Assembly: GCA_017378975.1 (NCBI GenBank)
Contig: JAFNXT010000156.1
Coordinates: 1 to 12,711 of the forward strand
From: Oscillospiraceae bacterium
GTDB taxonomy: Bacteria; Bacillota; Clostridia; Oscillospirales; Oscillospiraceae
Length of the DNA: 12,711 nt
Direction: 5' to 3'
Below are positions 1 to 6,248 of the stretch, piece by piece. The position numbers and the translations under genes were made by a program. Numbering within the stretch: the first letter of the stretch is position 1; the number at the start of each line of letters is the position of its first letter. The notes beneath the pieces were generated by a model that was not told the DNA's origin, searched no databases, and saw only the letters and a list, made by a program, of their open reading frames with translations.

Positions 1-439
1 CCAGCTGGCTCTCAGTCCAGAAGCTTTCACAGGGCTTGCAGTACTTGCCGGAGTATTTGCCCTTGTAGATATCGCCGTTTTCGTACATCCGCTTGAAGAT
101 CTTCTGGATGGCGGCCATATGGTAGTCGTCGGTGGTGCGGATGAAGCGGTCGTGGGAGATGTTCATCAGCTTCCACAGGTCCAGCACGCCCTTGTCGCCC
201 AGCACGATGTTGTCCACGAACTGCTGGGGAGTGACGCCGGCCTCCTTGGCCTTATCCTCGATCTTCTGACCGTGCTCATCGGTGCCGGTGAGGAACTTCA
301 CGTTGAAGCCCTGAAGGCGCTTGAACCGGGCCATGGTATCGGTGGCCACGGTGCAGTAGGCATGGCCGATGTGCAGGTTGGCAGAGGGGTAGTAGATGGG
401 TGTCGTGATGTAGTAATTGCCTTTACATTTTTCACACAT
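1..439 (-). CDS. metG: Methionyl-tRNA synthetase, N-terminal part (3' end outside window)
   Basis: Cytoplasmic class I aminoacyl-tRNA synthetase that charges tRNA-Met with methionine using ATP. The frame is open from the ATG at 439 to the window edge, about 146 residues. It starts MCEKCKGNYYITTPIYYP, then has the HIGH signature at residues 23-26 (adenylate binding), followed by the conserved LTGTDEHGQKIE segment. Near the edge is KYCKPCESFWTESQL, the first CxxC of the zinc knuckle of MetRS. The start is supported by AGGAGG at 448-453, eight bases upstream. The KMSKS loop and anticodon-binding domain lie outside the window. The gene is preceded by a T-box leader with a Met specifier, which independently agrees with the identity. 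Identity is sure; nothing can be said about the C-terminus. Confidence 0.96.
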   Translation of the reverse strand, partial: MCEKCKGNYYITTPIYYPSANLHIGHAYCTVATDTMARFKRLQGFNVKFLTGTDEHGQKIEDKAKEAGVTPQQFVDNIVLGDKGVLDLWKLMNISHDRFIRTTDDYHMAAIQKIFKRMYENGDIYKGKYSGKYCKPCESFWTESQL

Positions 440-458
440 AGAATGATCCTCCTGAAAA

Positions 459-696
459 TGAAAGGTCGCCCCCGGACGAGCCAAGGGCGACAAAAATTGA
501 CGCGGTACCACCTTGTTTCGCAATGCGCAAAGCACTGCCTTTGGGACGCTGTAACGGGCGTGCCCGGGGCCGCCTAATATCGACGGTCCGGCTCCGAGAC
601 CATGTTCGGCAGGTATCTCCGTGCCCATTCACACCAGACAGGGCTCTCTGAACGGTCTTCCCAGCTTACTCTTCTCTTCTCAGCCTTTGATATATT
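459..696 (-). promoter_or_regulatory. T-box riboswitch leader, methionine specifier, upstream of metG
   Basis: Read on the minus strand, the leader contains the near-invariant T-box AAGGTGGTACCGCG at 514-501, which binds the free CCA end of uncharged tRNA. Further 5' are other Stem I marks: an AGAGAGC element (649-643, AG-bulge type) and a distal-loop-like GGTGTGAATGG (635-625). On the 3' side of Stem I, GAACATGG places an ATG (603-601) as the likely specifier codon, fitting the metG gene downstream. After the T-box comes a GC-rich hairpin at 491-465 that would be the terminator competing with the antiterminator. Established mechanism: uncharged tRNA-Met stabilises the antiterminator and lets transcription reach metG. 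The secondary structure was drawn by eye. Confidence 0.93.
461..491 (-). terminator. Regulated terminator of the T-box leader
   Basis: On the minus strand GTCGCCC (491-485) pairs with GGGCGAC (471-465), and the arms are followed by C and TTT, then CATTTTC. Its 5' arm follows the T-box and overlaps the bases that would complete the antiterminator helix, as expected for a T-box expression platform. The T-run is short, so termination strength is uncertain. Confidence 0.75.
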
Positions 697-702
697 ATGG
701 GA

Positions 703-731
703 ATCATAGCACGGGGAGGGGGATTTGTCAA
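703..731 (-). promoter_or_regulatory. Sigma-A promoter of the T-box/metG transcript
   Basis: On the minus strand there is a perfect -35 box TTGACA (731-726), a 17-base spacer, then -10 TATGAT (708-703) preceded by TGC, an extended -10. The start point would be near 696, so the transcript begins just before the T-box Stem I. Confidence 0.88.
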
Positions 732-749
732 TAGGAGAGTGGGCGTATG

Positions 750-770
750 CCCGGATCCCCGGGATCCGGG
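750..770. repeat. Perfect 21-base palindrome upstream of the metG promoter
   Basis: CCCGGATCCC (750-759), one central C, then GGGATCCGGG (761-770): ten-base arms with no mismatch. It lies 19 bases upstream of the metG -35 box and 78 bases beyond the end of the ytvI-like gene. There is no T-run after it on either strand, so it is a poor intrinsic terminator candidate. The remainder of 732-847 shows nothing else I can name. Confidence 0.6.
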
Positions 771-847
771 ATGGGCAGGTCGTAACAGCGAAAGGTCCAT
801 GTTGCGCCCGCCCTACCAACGAGCCGTGGAGTTTTCACAAGGGGCGG

Positions 848-1897
848 TCAGGCGGAGTTACGGCTTTGGATCAGGCGCAGGACGGTCATGACCAGAAGGG
901 GAGCCAGCAGGATCCCGGGCAGACCGAAGAGTTTCAGACCGCCGTAGACCGCGATCAGGGTGATCAGGGGGTCCAGTCCCAGCTCCTTGCCCAGAAGTCG
1001 GGGCTCCAGCACGGAGCGGATCAGCCAGACCAGCGTCCAAGTGCCAAGCAGGCCCAGCCCGTGGAGCCGCTGGCCCCGGAGCAGGCAGATCAGAGCCCAC
1101 GGGAGCAGGACCGTGCCACAGCCAAGGATCGGGAAGGCATCTACGATGCTGATCACAAATGCCCACAGGGGCCCGTTGGGGATCTGAAGAAGGAGGAAGC
1201 CTATCACGAGGATGAGGAACGCGATCCCGGAGAGCTTGAGCTGAGCAAGGAGATAACCGGTCACGCCTTTTTTCATGCCCTTCAGGGCAGGGAGCCAATA
1301 TTCTTGCCATACAGGCGGCATCTGCTGACCGATCCAGCGATGGATCCGGGGGAGGCGGGCGGAGATCATGTAAGCGGCGAGGATGCCGGTGGCGAAGACC
1401 ACGGTGCCATCGGTCAACACCGTCAGGATCCGGGAGACCAGTGACAGGCCACGGGACACGATGCCCTCCATGATGCGGTCGCTTCCGGTGAAAAGGGCGG
1501 AGACGTTATCGGTCAGCATTGGTCGCAGGGCCTCCGGGGCGTGGGTAGAAAGCCGGAGGAGCCGGTCTTCCACGGTGGCAAGACCGTTCCCTACGGTGGC
1601 GGTCAGGTCCGGCAGGACCGATCCGATCCGTGTGGCCTGTTTGGCAAGGACCGCCAGCAGACAAAGGAGGGTGCCGGTCAGCAGGACCAGCACCAGCGTC
1701 ACCGAGATCCCGGCGGCCAAAGGGCGGGGCAGGTGGAGCCGGTAGGTCAGCGGACGTGCCACAGGCTCGGCCGCCAGAGCCACGAGACCGCCCAAAAGGA
1801 AGGGGACCACCACCGGAAGGGCGTATTTCAGACCGATCCACAGGGCAGGAAGGAGCAGGAACAGCCACAGGGACCGTGGCGGTGGTGTTTTTATCAT
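848..1897 (-). CDS. AI-2E family transporter / YtvI-type integral membrane protein
   Basis: A 349-residue, very hydrophobic protein with about seven or eight predicted membrane segments. There are two near the N-terminus (LWLFLLLPALWIGL and PVVVPFLLGGLVALAA), one around TLVLVLLTGTLLCLLAVLA, and several in the C-terminal half. The C-terminal part has the AI-2E/PF01594 pattern, including VISIVDAFPILGCGTVLLPW and GLDPLITLIAVYGGLKLFG. Family members of this length and form in spore formers are annotated as sporulation membrane protein YtvI. Substrate and role are not settled for the family, so I give no symbol. I chose the start at 1897 because GGAGG at 1909-1905 sits seven bases upstream; ATGs at 1903 and 1933 are too close to it or lie beyond it. 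The gene stands alone on this strand and diverges from the ACT gene. No clear promoter is visible. Confidence 0.85.
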   Translation of the reverse strand: MIKTPPPRSLWLFLLLPALWIGLKYALPVVVPFLLGGLVALAAEPVARPLTYRLHLPRPLAAGISVTLVLVLLTGTLLCLLAVLAKQATRIGSVLPDLTATVGNGLATVEDRLLRLSTHAPEALRPMLTDNVSALFTGSDRIMEGIVSRGLSLVSRILTVLTDGTVVFATGILAAYMISARLPRIHRWIGQQMPPVWQEYWLPALKGMKKGVTGYLLAQLKLSGIAFLILVIGFLLLQIPNGPLWAFVISIVDAFPILGCGTVLLPWALICLLRGQRLHGLGLLGTWTLVWLIRSVLEPRLLGKELGLDPLITLIAVYGGLKLFGLPGILLAPLLVMTVLRLIQSRNSA

Positions 1898-1927
1898 GAA
1901 CATTCCTCCGTCACCGAAAAACAATGC

Positions 1928-1955
1928 TTGCATTTCGGGAAATTTATGTTACAAT
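1928..1955 (+). promoter_or_regulatory. Promoter of the ACT-domain gene
   Basis: TTGCAT (1928-1933), 16-base spacer, TACAAT (1950-1955) with an upstream TG at 1947-1948, an extended -10. The expected start is near 1962, about 50 bases before the ATG at 2014. Confidence 0.7.
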
Positions 1956-2013
1956 AAGGTACAGAAAACGAGCCGATACTGTCGGCGACCAATCACCAGC
2001 AGGAGGTCCATCC

Positions 2014-2454
2014 ATGAACAACAGTCCCAAGTATTACATCGTTGAAGCAACTGCCCTTCCGGAGGTGTTCCTGAAGGTGGCAGATGCCAAGCGGTTGTTG
2101 GCCACCGGTCAGGCTGCCACCGTCAACGAGGCCACCAAGATCACCGGCATCAGCCGCAGCGCGTTCTACAAGTACCGTGACGCGGTACAGCCCTTCCAGA
2201 AGATGAATGTCAGCCGGGTGATCACCTTCCAGTTCCTGCTCCATGACGAGCCGGGCGTGCTGTCGAACCTGCTGACGGCCTTCGCACAGCAGAACACCAA
2301 CCTGTTGACCATCAATTCCATCACCCCCACCAACGGTTGCGCGCTGGTGACCATCACTGCCGAGACCACGGAGATGTCCGTGAGCCTGGATGAGCTGATG
2401 CGTCTGCTGGGGCAGGCCAACGGCGTGATCAAGGCCGAGGTCCTGGCTGGCTGA
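2014..2454 (+). CDS. UPF0735 family ACT domain-containing protein (PheB-like)
   Basis: A 146-residue protein. Residues about 24-56 look like a short helix-turn-helix-like region containing the family signature SRSAFYKYRDAV. Residues about 69-145 form a single ACT domain, with the usual strand-turn HDEPGVLSNLLTAFAQQNTN and a second half around VSLDELMRLLGQANGV. ACT domains bind amino acids. In Bacilli the homologue PheB is encoded beside pheA, but no activity is firmly assigned to the family. The ATG at 2014 has AGGAGG at 2001-2006, seven bases away, so the longer frame starting at 1924 is rejected. It is the first gene of its transcript and is closed by a strong terminator 13 bases after its stop. 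The next gene on the same strand encodes an aspartokinase that lacks ACT domains; any link between them is inference. Confidence 0.9.
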   Translation: MNNSPKYYIVEATALPEVFLKVADAKRLLATGQAATVNEATKITGISRSAFYKYRDAVQPFQKMNVSRVITFQFLLHDEPGVLSNLLTAFAQQNTNLLTINSITPTNGCALVTITAETTEMSVSLDELMRLLGQANGVIKAEVLAG

Positions 2455-2467
2455 ATCGAATCGTATG

Positions 2468-2499
2468 GAACGTGTCGCCTTGGCGGCACGTTCTTTTTT
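2468..2499 (+). terminator. Intrinsic terminator after the ACT-domain gene
   Basis: GAACGTGTCGCC (2468-2479) pairs with GGCGGCACGTTC (2482-2493) through one T-G wobble, with a TT loop, followed directly by six T (2494-2499). A textbook rho-independent terminator. Confidence 0.93.
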
Positions 2500-2505
2500 C
2501 TTTGG

Positions 2506-2529
2506 GATGGGTCTGGACTCCACCCCATC
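2506..2529. repeat. Small intergenic hairpin
   Basis: GATGGG (2506-2511) and CCCATC (2524-2529) form six-base arms around a 12-base loop between the ACT terminator and the larger inverted repeat. No T-run follows. Its function is unknown. Confidence 0.35.
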
Positions 2530-2541
2530 GTCCTCAAGAGA

Positions 2542-2631
2542 GGATAGAGAAAAGTGAAGAAAGAAATGGTATCCCTTCGGGATATATCCAAATCCCATCC
2601 CCGAAGGGGATACGATCACTCTTCACTATCC
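2542..2631. repeat. Nested inverted repeat, MITE-like intergenic element
   Basis: The outer arms GGATAGAGAAAAGTG (2542-2556) and CACTCTTCACTATCC (2617-2631) are inverted with 13 of 15 matches. Inside them are two small perfect hairpins, TATCCC-TTC-GGGATA (2570-2584) and ATCCCC-GAA-GGGGAT (2597-2611), which are also nearly complementary to each other. The whole block can fold as one long stem or as a cruciform. The flank at 2631-2650 is AT-rich and low in complexity. It carries no gene and sits in the 279-base gap before the aspartokinase gene. I recall similar TTCACT-type intergenic repeats from clostridial genomes, but copy number cannot be tested from one window. Confidence 0.6.
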
Positions 2632-2733
2632 ATTTTTCGTTTTTCACTAACTTATGCTCCCCTCGGTCTATGGGAGGAAGGTTTGGCACGGATCTTGGGG
2701 GGATGTCATAGGATGTGTCGGAGGTGGTCGGTG

Positions 2734-3462
2734 ATGCTGATCGTGCGAAAATATGGAGGGTCCTCACTGGCGGATGGGGAAAGGATCCGCAAAGCGGCCC
2801 AGAGCGTGGCCGGGCTGGTGGCACAGGGGCATCGGGTGGTGGTCGTGGTGTCGGCCCAGGGGGACACCACGGATCTGCTTCTGGCACAGTCCCGGGAGCT
2901 GACCAAGGCTCCGGATCTGCGGGAGCTGGATCAGTATCTGGCCGCCGGTGAGCAGATGTCTGCCGGGCTCATGGCCATGGCGTTGCAGGAACTGGGGGTC
3001 CACGGGATGAGCCTGACGGGGGCTCAGGCAGGGATCCTGACGGATGGCTCCCATGGGGACGCGCGGATCCTGACCCTGTGCACGGACCGGATCCGGCGGG
3101 AACTGGACCGGGGACGGACCGTGGTGGTGGCAGGCTTCCAGGGGGTGGACCGGTTGGGGGACATCACCACGCTGGGCAGAGGAGGTTCCGACACCACGGC
3201 GGTGGCGCTGGCGGCCTGGCTGGGGGCGGAGCGGTGCGAGATCTTCACGGATGTGGATGGGGTCTATGACAAAGATCCACGGCGTTTCCCGGATGCCGTA
3301 CGTTTGGAGAAGATCGGCTACGACCGGATGCTCCAAATGGCGAAGGAAGGCGCGCAGGTGCTCCATGACCGGTCTGTGGAGCTGGCCAAGGACCATCAGG
3401 TGCCGGTCTGGGTCCGTTCCTCTTTCCGTCCGGGGCAGGGGACACTGGTATGTGATCTATGA
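2734..3462 (+). CDS. Aspartokinase, catalytic domain only (no ACT domains)
   Basis: A 242-residue amino-acid kinase family protein that phosphorylates aspartate with ATP, the first step toward lysine, threonine, methionine and diaminopimelate. Seen in order: RKYGGSSLADGERI (residues 5-18, the KFGGTS-type phosphate loop), VVVVSAQGDTTDLLL, the LAAGEQMSAGLMA segment, VVVAGFQG, then GRGGSDTTAVALAA and EIFTDVDGVYDKDPR (aspartate and nucleotide site). It ends at VRSSFRPGQGTLVCDL. In ordinary aspartokinases of about 400 residues this is where the two C-terminal ACT domains begin. Only about 100 bases separate it from the next gene, so those domains are not hidden in another frame. The ATG at 2734 has GGAGG nine bases upstream; the adjacent GTG at 2731 is an alternative. 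No promoter could be assigned. The function is well supported. Its feedback regulation must differ from the standard enzyme unless another protein supplies it. Confidence 0.92.
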   Translation: MLIVRKYGGSSLADGERIRKAAQSVAGLVAQGHRVVVVVSAQGDTTDLLLAQSRELTKAPDLRELDQYLAAGEQMSAGLMAMALQELGVHGMSLTGAQAGILTDGSHGDARILTLCTDRIRRELDRGRTVVVAGFQGVDRLGDITTLGRGGSDTTAVALAAWLGAERCEIFTDVDGVYDKDPRRFPDAVRLEKIGYDRMLQMAKEGAQVLHDRSVELAKDHQVPVWVRSSFRPGQGTLVCDL

Positions 3463-3498
3463 TGCCCCTTCCGGAATTGGATCAATCGGGAAAATAGG

Positions 3499-3527
3499 TT
3501 GCGTTTGAAGACTTTTTGCGGTATGAT
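3499..3527 (+). promoter_or_regulatory. Promoter of the substrate-binding-like gene
   Basis: TTGCGT (3499-3504), 17-base spacer, TATGAT (3522-3527). It begins 37 bases after the aspartokinase stop, so the downstream gene has its own start signal as well as possible readthrough. Confidence 0.7.
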
Positions 3528-3561
3528 ATGCTCAGAAAGATAAAATGATGAGGTATCTGCC

Positions 3562-4725
3562 ATGAAAAGGATCTATGCGTTGATATTCCTTGGGGCATTG
3601 TGCCTGGGTCTGCTTCTATACAGCTTTCTGGACCGCCCGGTCATGGAGCCGGAGAAGGGGACGGAGCAGGTGGAGACCGGGACTGCGGAGCCCTCTGAGG
3701 AACCTGCGGAGCCGCCCACGGAGGCTCAGCCGGGGACGGTCCTGCGGCTCGGCTGTGCGGACACGGCACGGCAGGAAGAGTGGAGCCAGATCGGTGAGGG
3801 CTTCTCTGCTGTTTCCGGCGTGGAGGTGGAACTGGTGGAGGCTTCCGATCCGGAGGCGGCTCTGGTGATCCATGCCGATGCCACCGTCGCGATCGGGCAG
3901 TGCGAGCAGTGGATGGATCTGTATGACACCGCCGCCTATGCCCAGCTTGCCAGTTGGGATATGGCGTTGCGGCATGACGGGAAGGTCTGCGCCATCCCTA
4001 CGCAGGTGCGTTGTGTGGGTCTGCTGTGCAATACCCAACTGCTGGCGGCTTGCGGCTACTCTCTTTCGGAGATCGACAGCCTTCAGAAGCTCCGGTTGGT
4101 GGTGGGTCAGTTGGCGGATGTCGGTGGAAAAACCTTTGCGGCGGCCGATCCGGCGCTGCTGACGCTGGTGGCGGCCTCGGTGCCGGAGCAGGGCAGACAG
4201 TTCGTCGATCTGTATATGGCAAATGCCCTGCCTCAGACAGAGGAGGGCACGCAGTCAGGGCTGTTGCAGATGCAACGTGGCGAAGCGGTGTTCTGGCTGG
4301 GAGAAGCCGGTGCCTACGAAGAACTGATCGATACGGCACCGGGGATCCTGCCGGTGTATCTGGGACTGGAGAATGAACAGAGCCAGACCCTGTGTACGGT
4401 GGGCGGCGGTTTCCTCAGCGTCCGAAAGGACGCACCGGAGGACCAGATCCTGGCGGCCAAGGCGTTTTTGGACTATCTGGTGCTTCCGCAGGAGGACGGT
4501 ACGGTACCGCTGGATGGGGTCAGCGTCATGGCTCCCTTCCGTCAGACCGCTTACTGCGCCAACGCGCTGGAGCAGAGGCTCCGGGATGAGCTGACGGCGG
4601 GGAAAAGCTGTCTGGTATGCATCCAGCCGGAGCTGATCCCGGAGGGCGTCCGGGAGGCGATGGAAGCCTATTTGCAGGAGCCGGGAGATGATCTTTGGGC
4701 CCGGTTCACCGCATCGCTTGGGTAA
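3562..4725 (+). CDS. Extracellular substrate-binding-protein-like, membrane-anchored protein
   Basis: 387 residues. Residues 3-22 form one hydrophobic segment after MKR. A Cys at residue 14 follows GAL and so does not fit a lipobox, which needs Gly, Ala or Ser just before Cys. This favours a signal anchor or a non-lipoprotein signal peptide. Residues 26-58 are a Glu/Pro/Thr-rich linker. The rest resembles the periplasmic-binding-protein fold of carbohydrate-type ABC transporters: VLRLGCADTARQEEW as first strand, then MDLYDTAAYAQL, a DGKVCAIPTQ segment, CVGLLCNTQLLAACGYS, and a C-terminal helix pair around EDQILAAKAFLDYLV. The match is of fold style, not of high similarity, and the ligand is unknown. 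No permease or ATPase lies beside it. The ATG at 3562 has GAGG eight bases upstream. It is convergent with rubrerythrin. Confidence 0.7.
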   Translation: MKRIYALIFLGALCLGLLLYSFLDRPVMEPEKGTEQVETGTAEPSEEPAEPPTEAQPGTVLRLGCADTARQEEWSQIGEGFSAVSGVEVELVEASDPEAALVIHADATVAIGQCEQWMDLYDTAAYAQLASWDMALRHDGKVCAIPTQVRCVGLLCNTQLLAACGYSLSEIDSLQKLRLVVGQLADVGGKTFAAADPALLTLVAASVPEQGRQFVDLYMANALPQTEEGTQSGLLQMQRGEAVFWLGEAGAYEELIDTAPGILPVYLGLENEQSQTLCTVGGGFLSVRKDAPEDQILAAKAFLDYLVLPQEDGTVPLDGVSVMAPFRQTAYCANALEQRLRDELTAGKSCLVCIQPELIPEGVREAMEAYLQEPGDDLWARFTASLG

Positions 4726-4784
4726 TAAAAAACTGTCATCGCAGGGCGGCCCGATCGGGCCACCCCGCGATGACAGTTCTTTAT
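4726..4784. terminator. Bidirectional terminator between the binding-protein-like gene and rubrerythrin
   Basis: The outer arms AACTGTCATCGC (4731-4742) and GCGATGACAGTT (4767-4778) are perfect. Inside them GGGCGGCCCGA and TCGGGCCACCC pair with one C-A mismatch. On the plus side TTCTTTATTT follows; on the minus side the arm is followed by TTTTTTATT. It therefore serves both convergent genes. Its outer arm is shared with the hairpin at 10128-10220. Confidence 0.9.
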
Positions 4785-4793
4785 TTACTTAGC

Positions 4794-5333
4794 TTAGTAG
4801 TTCTCGGCGTGGACTTCGAAGTAGCTCTGGGGATGGGCGCAGGTGGGGCACAGCTCGGGGGCGTTGGTGCCCACCATGATGTGACCGCAGTTGCGGCACT
4901 CCCAGACCTTGACCTCGCTCTTGGCGAAGACCTGAGCGGTCTCCACGTTCTTCAGCAGAGCACGGTAACGCTCCTCGTGGTGGCGCTCCACGGCGGCCAC
5001 ATAGCGGAACTTGGCGGCCAGCTCCGGGAAGCCCTCTTCCTCGGCGGTACGGGCGAAGCCGTCGTACATATCGGTCCATTCGTAGTTCTCACCGGCGGCG
5101 GCAGAGGCCAGATTCTCGGCGGTGTCGCCGATCCCGTTCAGCTCCTTGAACCAGAGCTTGGCGTGCTCCTTCTCGTTGTCCGCGGTCTTCAGGAACAGGG
5201 CCGCGATCTGCTCGAAGCCTTCCTTCTTGGCCTTGGAGGCGAAGTAGGTGTATTTGTTGCGGGCCTCGGACTCGCCGGAGAAGGCGGCCATGAGGTTCTT
5301 CTCAGTCTGGGTGCCTGCGTACTTGTTTGCCAT
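4794..5333 (-). CDS. Rubrerythrin
   Basis: A 179-residue cytoplasmic non-haem iron protein that reduces hydrogen peroxide in anaerobes. The N-terminal ferritin-like four-helix domain carries iron ligands in GESEARNKY (Glu21), NEKEH (Glu54 and His57), and VERHHEERY (Glu116, His119). The C-terminal rubredoxin-like domain has two CxxC pairs, Cys146/Cys149 in WECRNCG and Cys162/Cys165 in LCPTCAHP. Length and domain order are those of classical rubrerythrin. AGGAGG at 5346-5341 lies seven bases before the ATG at 5333. Codons are strongly biased to C at the third base, as expected for a highly expressed protein. It has its own promoter carrying an operator-like repeat and lies 80 bases downstream of trhA on the same strand. 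Confidence 0.96.
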   Translation of the reverse strand: MANKYAGTQTEKNLMAAFSGESEARNKYTYFASKAKKEGFEQIAALFLKTADNEKEHAKLWFKELNGIGDTAENLASAAAGENYEWTDMYDGFARTAEEEGFPELAAKFRYVAAVERHHEERYRALLKNVETAQVFAKSEVKVWECRNCGHIMVGTNAPELCPTCAHPQSYFEVHAENY

Positions 5334-5354
5334 GATGTTACCTCCTGTTATTTT

Positions 5355-5373
5355 GGTATATCATCAATATACC
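5355..5373. promoter_or_regulatory. Operator-like inverted repeat over the rubrerythrin -10
   Basis: GGTATAT (5355-5361), centre CATCA, ATATACC (5367-5373): perfect seven-base arms around five bases. It overlaps the -10 box and the probable start point of the rubrerythrin promoter, the position of a repressor site. It does not match the PerR box I know, so the regulator is unassigned. Confidence 0.5.
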
Positions 5374-5394
5374 ACGATCCGGTCGTCTTGAAAA
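5366..5394 (-). promoter_or_regulatory. Promoter of rubrerythrin
   Basis: On the minus strand: TTTTCA (5394-5389), 17-base spacer, TATATT (5371-5366), with TG just upstream giving an extended -10. The -35 box is weak (four of six bases). The -10 is embedded in the inverted repeat at 5355-5373. Confidence 0.6.
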
Positions 5395-5413
5395 GAGGAT
5401 GGACGCAAAAAAA

Positions 5414-6088
5414 TCAGATGGCGTAGAACAGGATGCACAGGAATTGCAGGAGGCTGCCCAGCACCACGAAGATGTGGAATACGGAGTGCATCCAGCGTTT
5501 TTTGGAGCCCACGGCGTAGAGCACCGCGCCGATGGTGAAGCTGATGCCACCGAAGAGCAACAGGAGGAAACCGGGACGGGTCAGGACGGTGATCGTCTGG
5601 GGGATGAAGGGAAGGATCGCCCAGCCCATGAGGATGTAGCAGACATAAGAGAAGACGCTGTACTTCTTCAGGTCGATCGCCGTCAGGGTGATGCACAGGG
5701 CACCCAAGCCCCACTGGAAGGCGAACATGCCCCAGCCCAGCACCGGGTATACGGGGCGCAGGGCCGACAGGGCGATCACGGTGTAAGTACCGGCGATCAG
5801 GGAGTAGATCATGCAGTGGTCCAGCACCTGCAGGACCTTTTTGCCGGTGCTGGGACGCAGGCCGTGGTAGACGCTGGACATGGTATAAGTGGCGATCATA
5901 CAGCCGCCGTAGATGGCGGAGCCCACCACGCCGTAGATGTTATGACGGAGCGCGGCGAAGATCACACATAAGGTCACCGCCGCGATGCCAAGGGCGCCGC
6001 CCACGATGTGGGTCACCATGTTCATGATCTCTTCGCCACGGGTGTAGTCCGGCAGAGGCCGCTGGGACAGGGGAGTACGTTTTTTCAT
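5414..6088 (-). CDS. trhA: TrhA/hemolysin III family (PAQR-like) membrane protein
   Basis: A 224-residue membrane protein with about seven predicted membrane segments. It shows the family's metal-site signatures: NMVTHIVGG near the N-terminus (His27), SSVYHG (Ser71 and His75), LDHCMIY (Asp90 and His91), and HSVFH near the C-terminus (His201 and His205). These place it with the hemolysin III/YqfA/TrhA group of the PAQR superfamily. TrhA has been linked to membrane energetics and fluidity homeostasis in Bacillus, while the hemolysin name is historical. The start at 6088 is preceded by AAAGGCGG about nine bases away. It has an upstream extended -10 promoter. No hairpin follows its stop, only seven T directly after the TGA, so readthrough into rubrerythrin is plausible. 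Confidence 0.93.
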   Translation of the reverse strand: MKKRTPLSQRPLPDYTRGEEIMNMVTHIVGGALGIAAVTLCVIFAALRHNIYGVVGSAIYGGCMIATYTMSSVYHGLRPSTGKKVLQVLDHCMIYSLIAGTYTVIALSALRPVYPVLGWGMFAFQWGLGALCITLTAIDLKKYSVFSYVCYILMGWAILPFIPQTITVLTRPGFLLLLFGGISFTIGAVLYAVGSKKRWMHSVFHIFVVLGSLLQFLCILFYAI

Positions 6089-6118
6089 AGGAGATACCGC
6101 CTTTCAAAAGATGGGGTC

Positions 6119-6127
6119 ATTATAGCA
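6119..6127 (-). promoter_or_regulatory. Extended -10 promoter of trhA
   Basis: The minus strand reads TGC followed by the consensus TATAAT (6124-6119). No good -35 box is found 16-18 bases upstream, so the extended -10 probably carries recognition. The start point would lie about 20 bases before the ATG. Confidence 0.6.
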
Positions 6128-6209
6128 CAAAAGGACAGTAGAATGGCACCTCCTTTTGGTGCAGAAGGTCTACAAATGGTAGAATGGTCGGTAGAATGTG
6201 AAATTTTTG

Positions 6210-6238
6210 TTGACAAAAGGGCTTTTTTTCGCTAAAAT
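6210..6238 (+). promoter_or_regulatory. Promoter of the lysine riboswitch/lysA transcript
   Basis: Perfect TTGACA (6210-6215), 17-base spacer, TAAAAT (6233-6238). Transcription would begin near 6245, just before the riboswitch P1 stem. Confidence 0.88.
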
Positions 6239-6248
6239 CCCTTCAGAA

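Noticed and set aside
750..770. Cloning-vector polylinker remnant (adjacent BamHI and SmaI sites)
   Set aside because: Only the palindrome itself resembles a polylinker; no vector sequence flanks it and natural genes continue on both sides.
725..1444. Plus-strand open frame of 239 codons
   Set aside because: Antisense to the YtvI-like membrane protein; Gln/Asp/Gly-rich low-complexity translation typical of a shadow.
2542..2650. CRISPR array
   Set aside because: The repeats are inverted, nested and unequal; there is no series of direct repeats with spacers.
3463..3561. Frameshifted ACT domains after the aspartokinase
   Set aside because: The gap is about 100 bases, too short for two ACT domains, and none of its frames looks like one.
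4695..5426. Plus-strand open frame of 243 codons
   Set aside because: Antisense to rubrerythrin and running through the bidirectional terminator; Gly/Leu/Val-rich shadow with no ribosome binding site.
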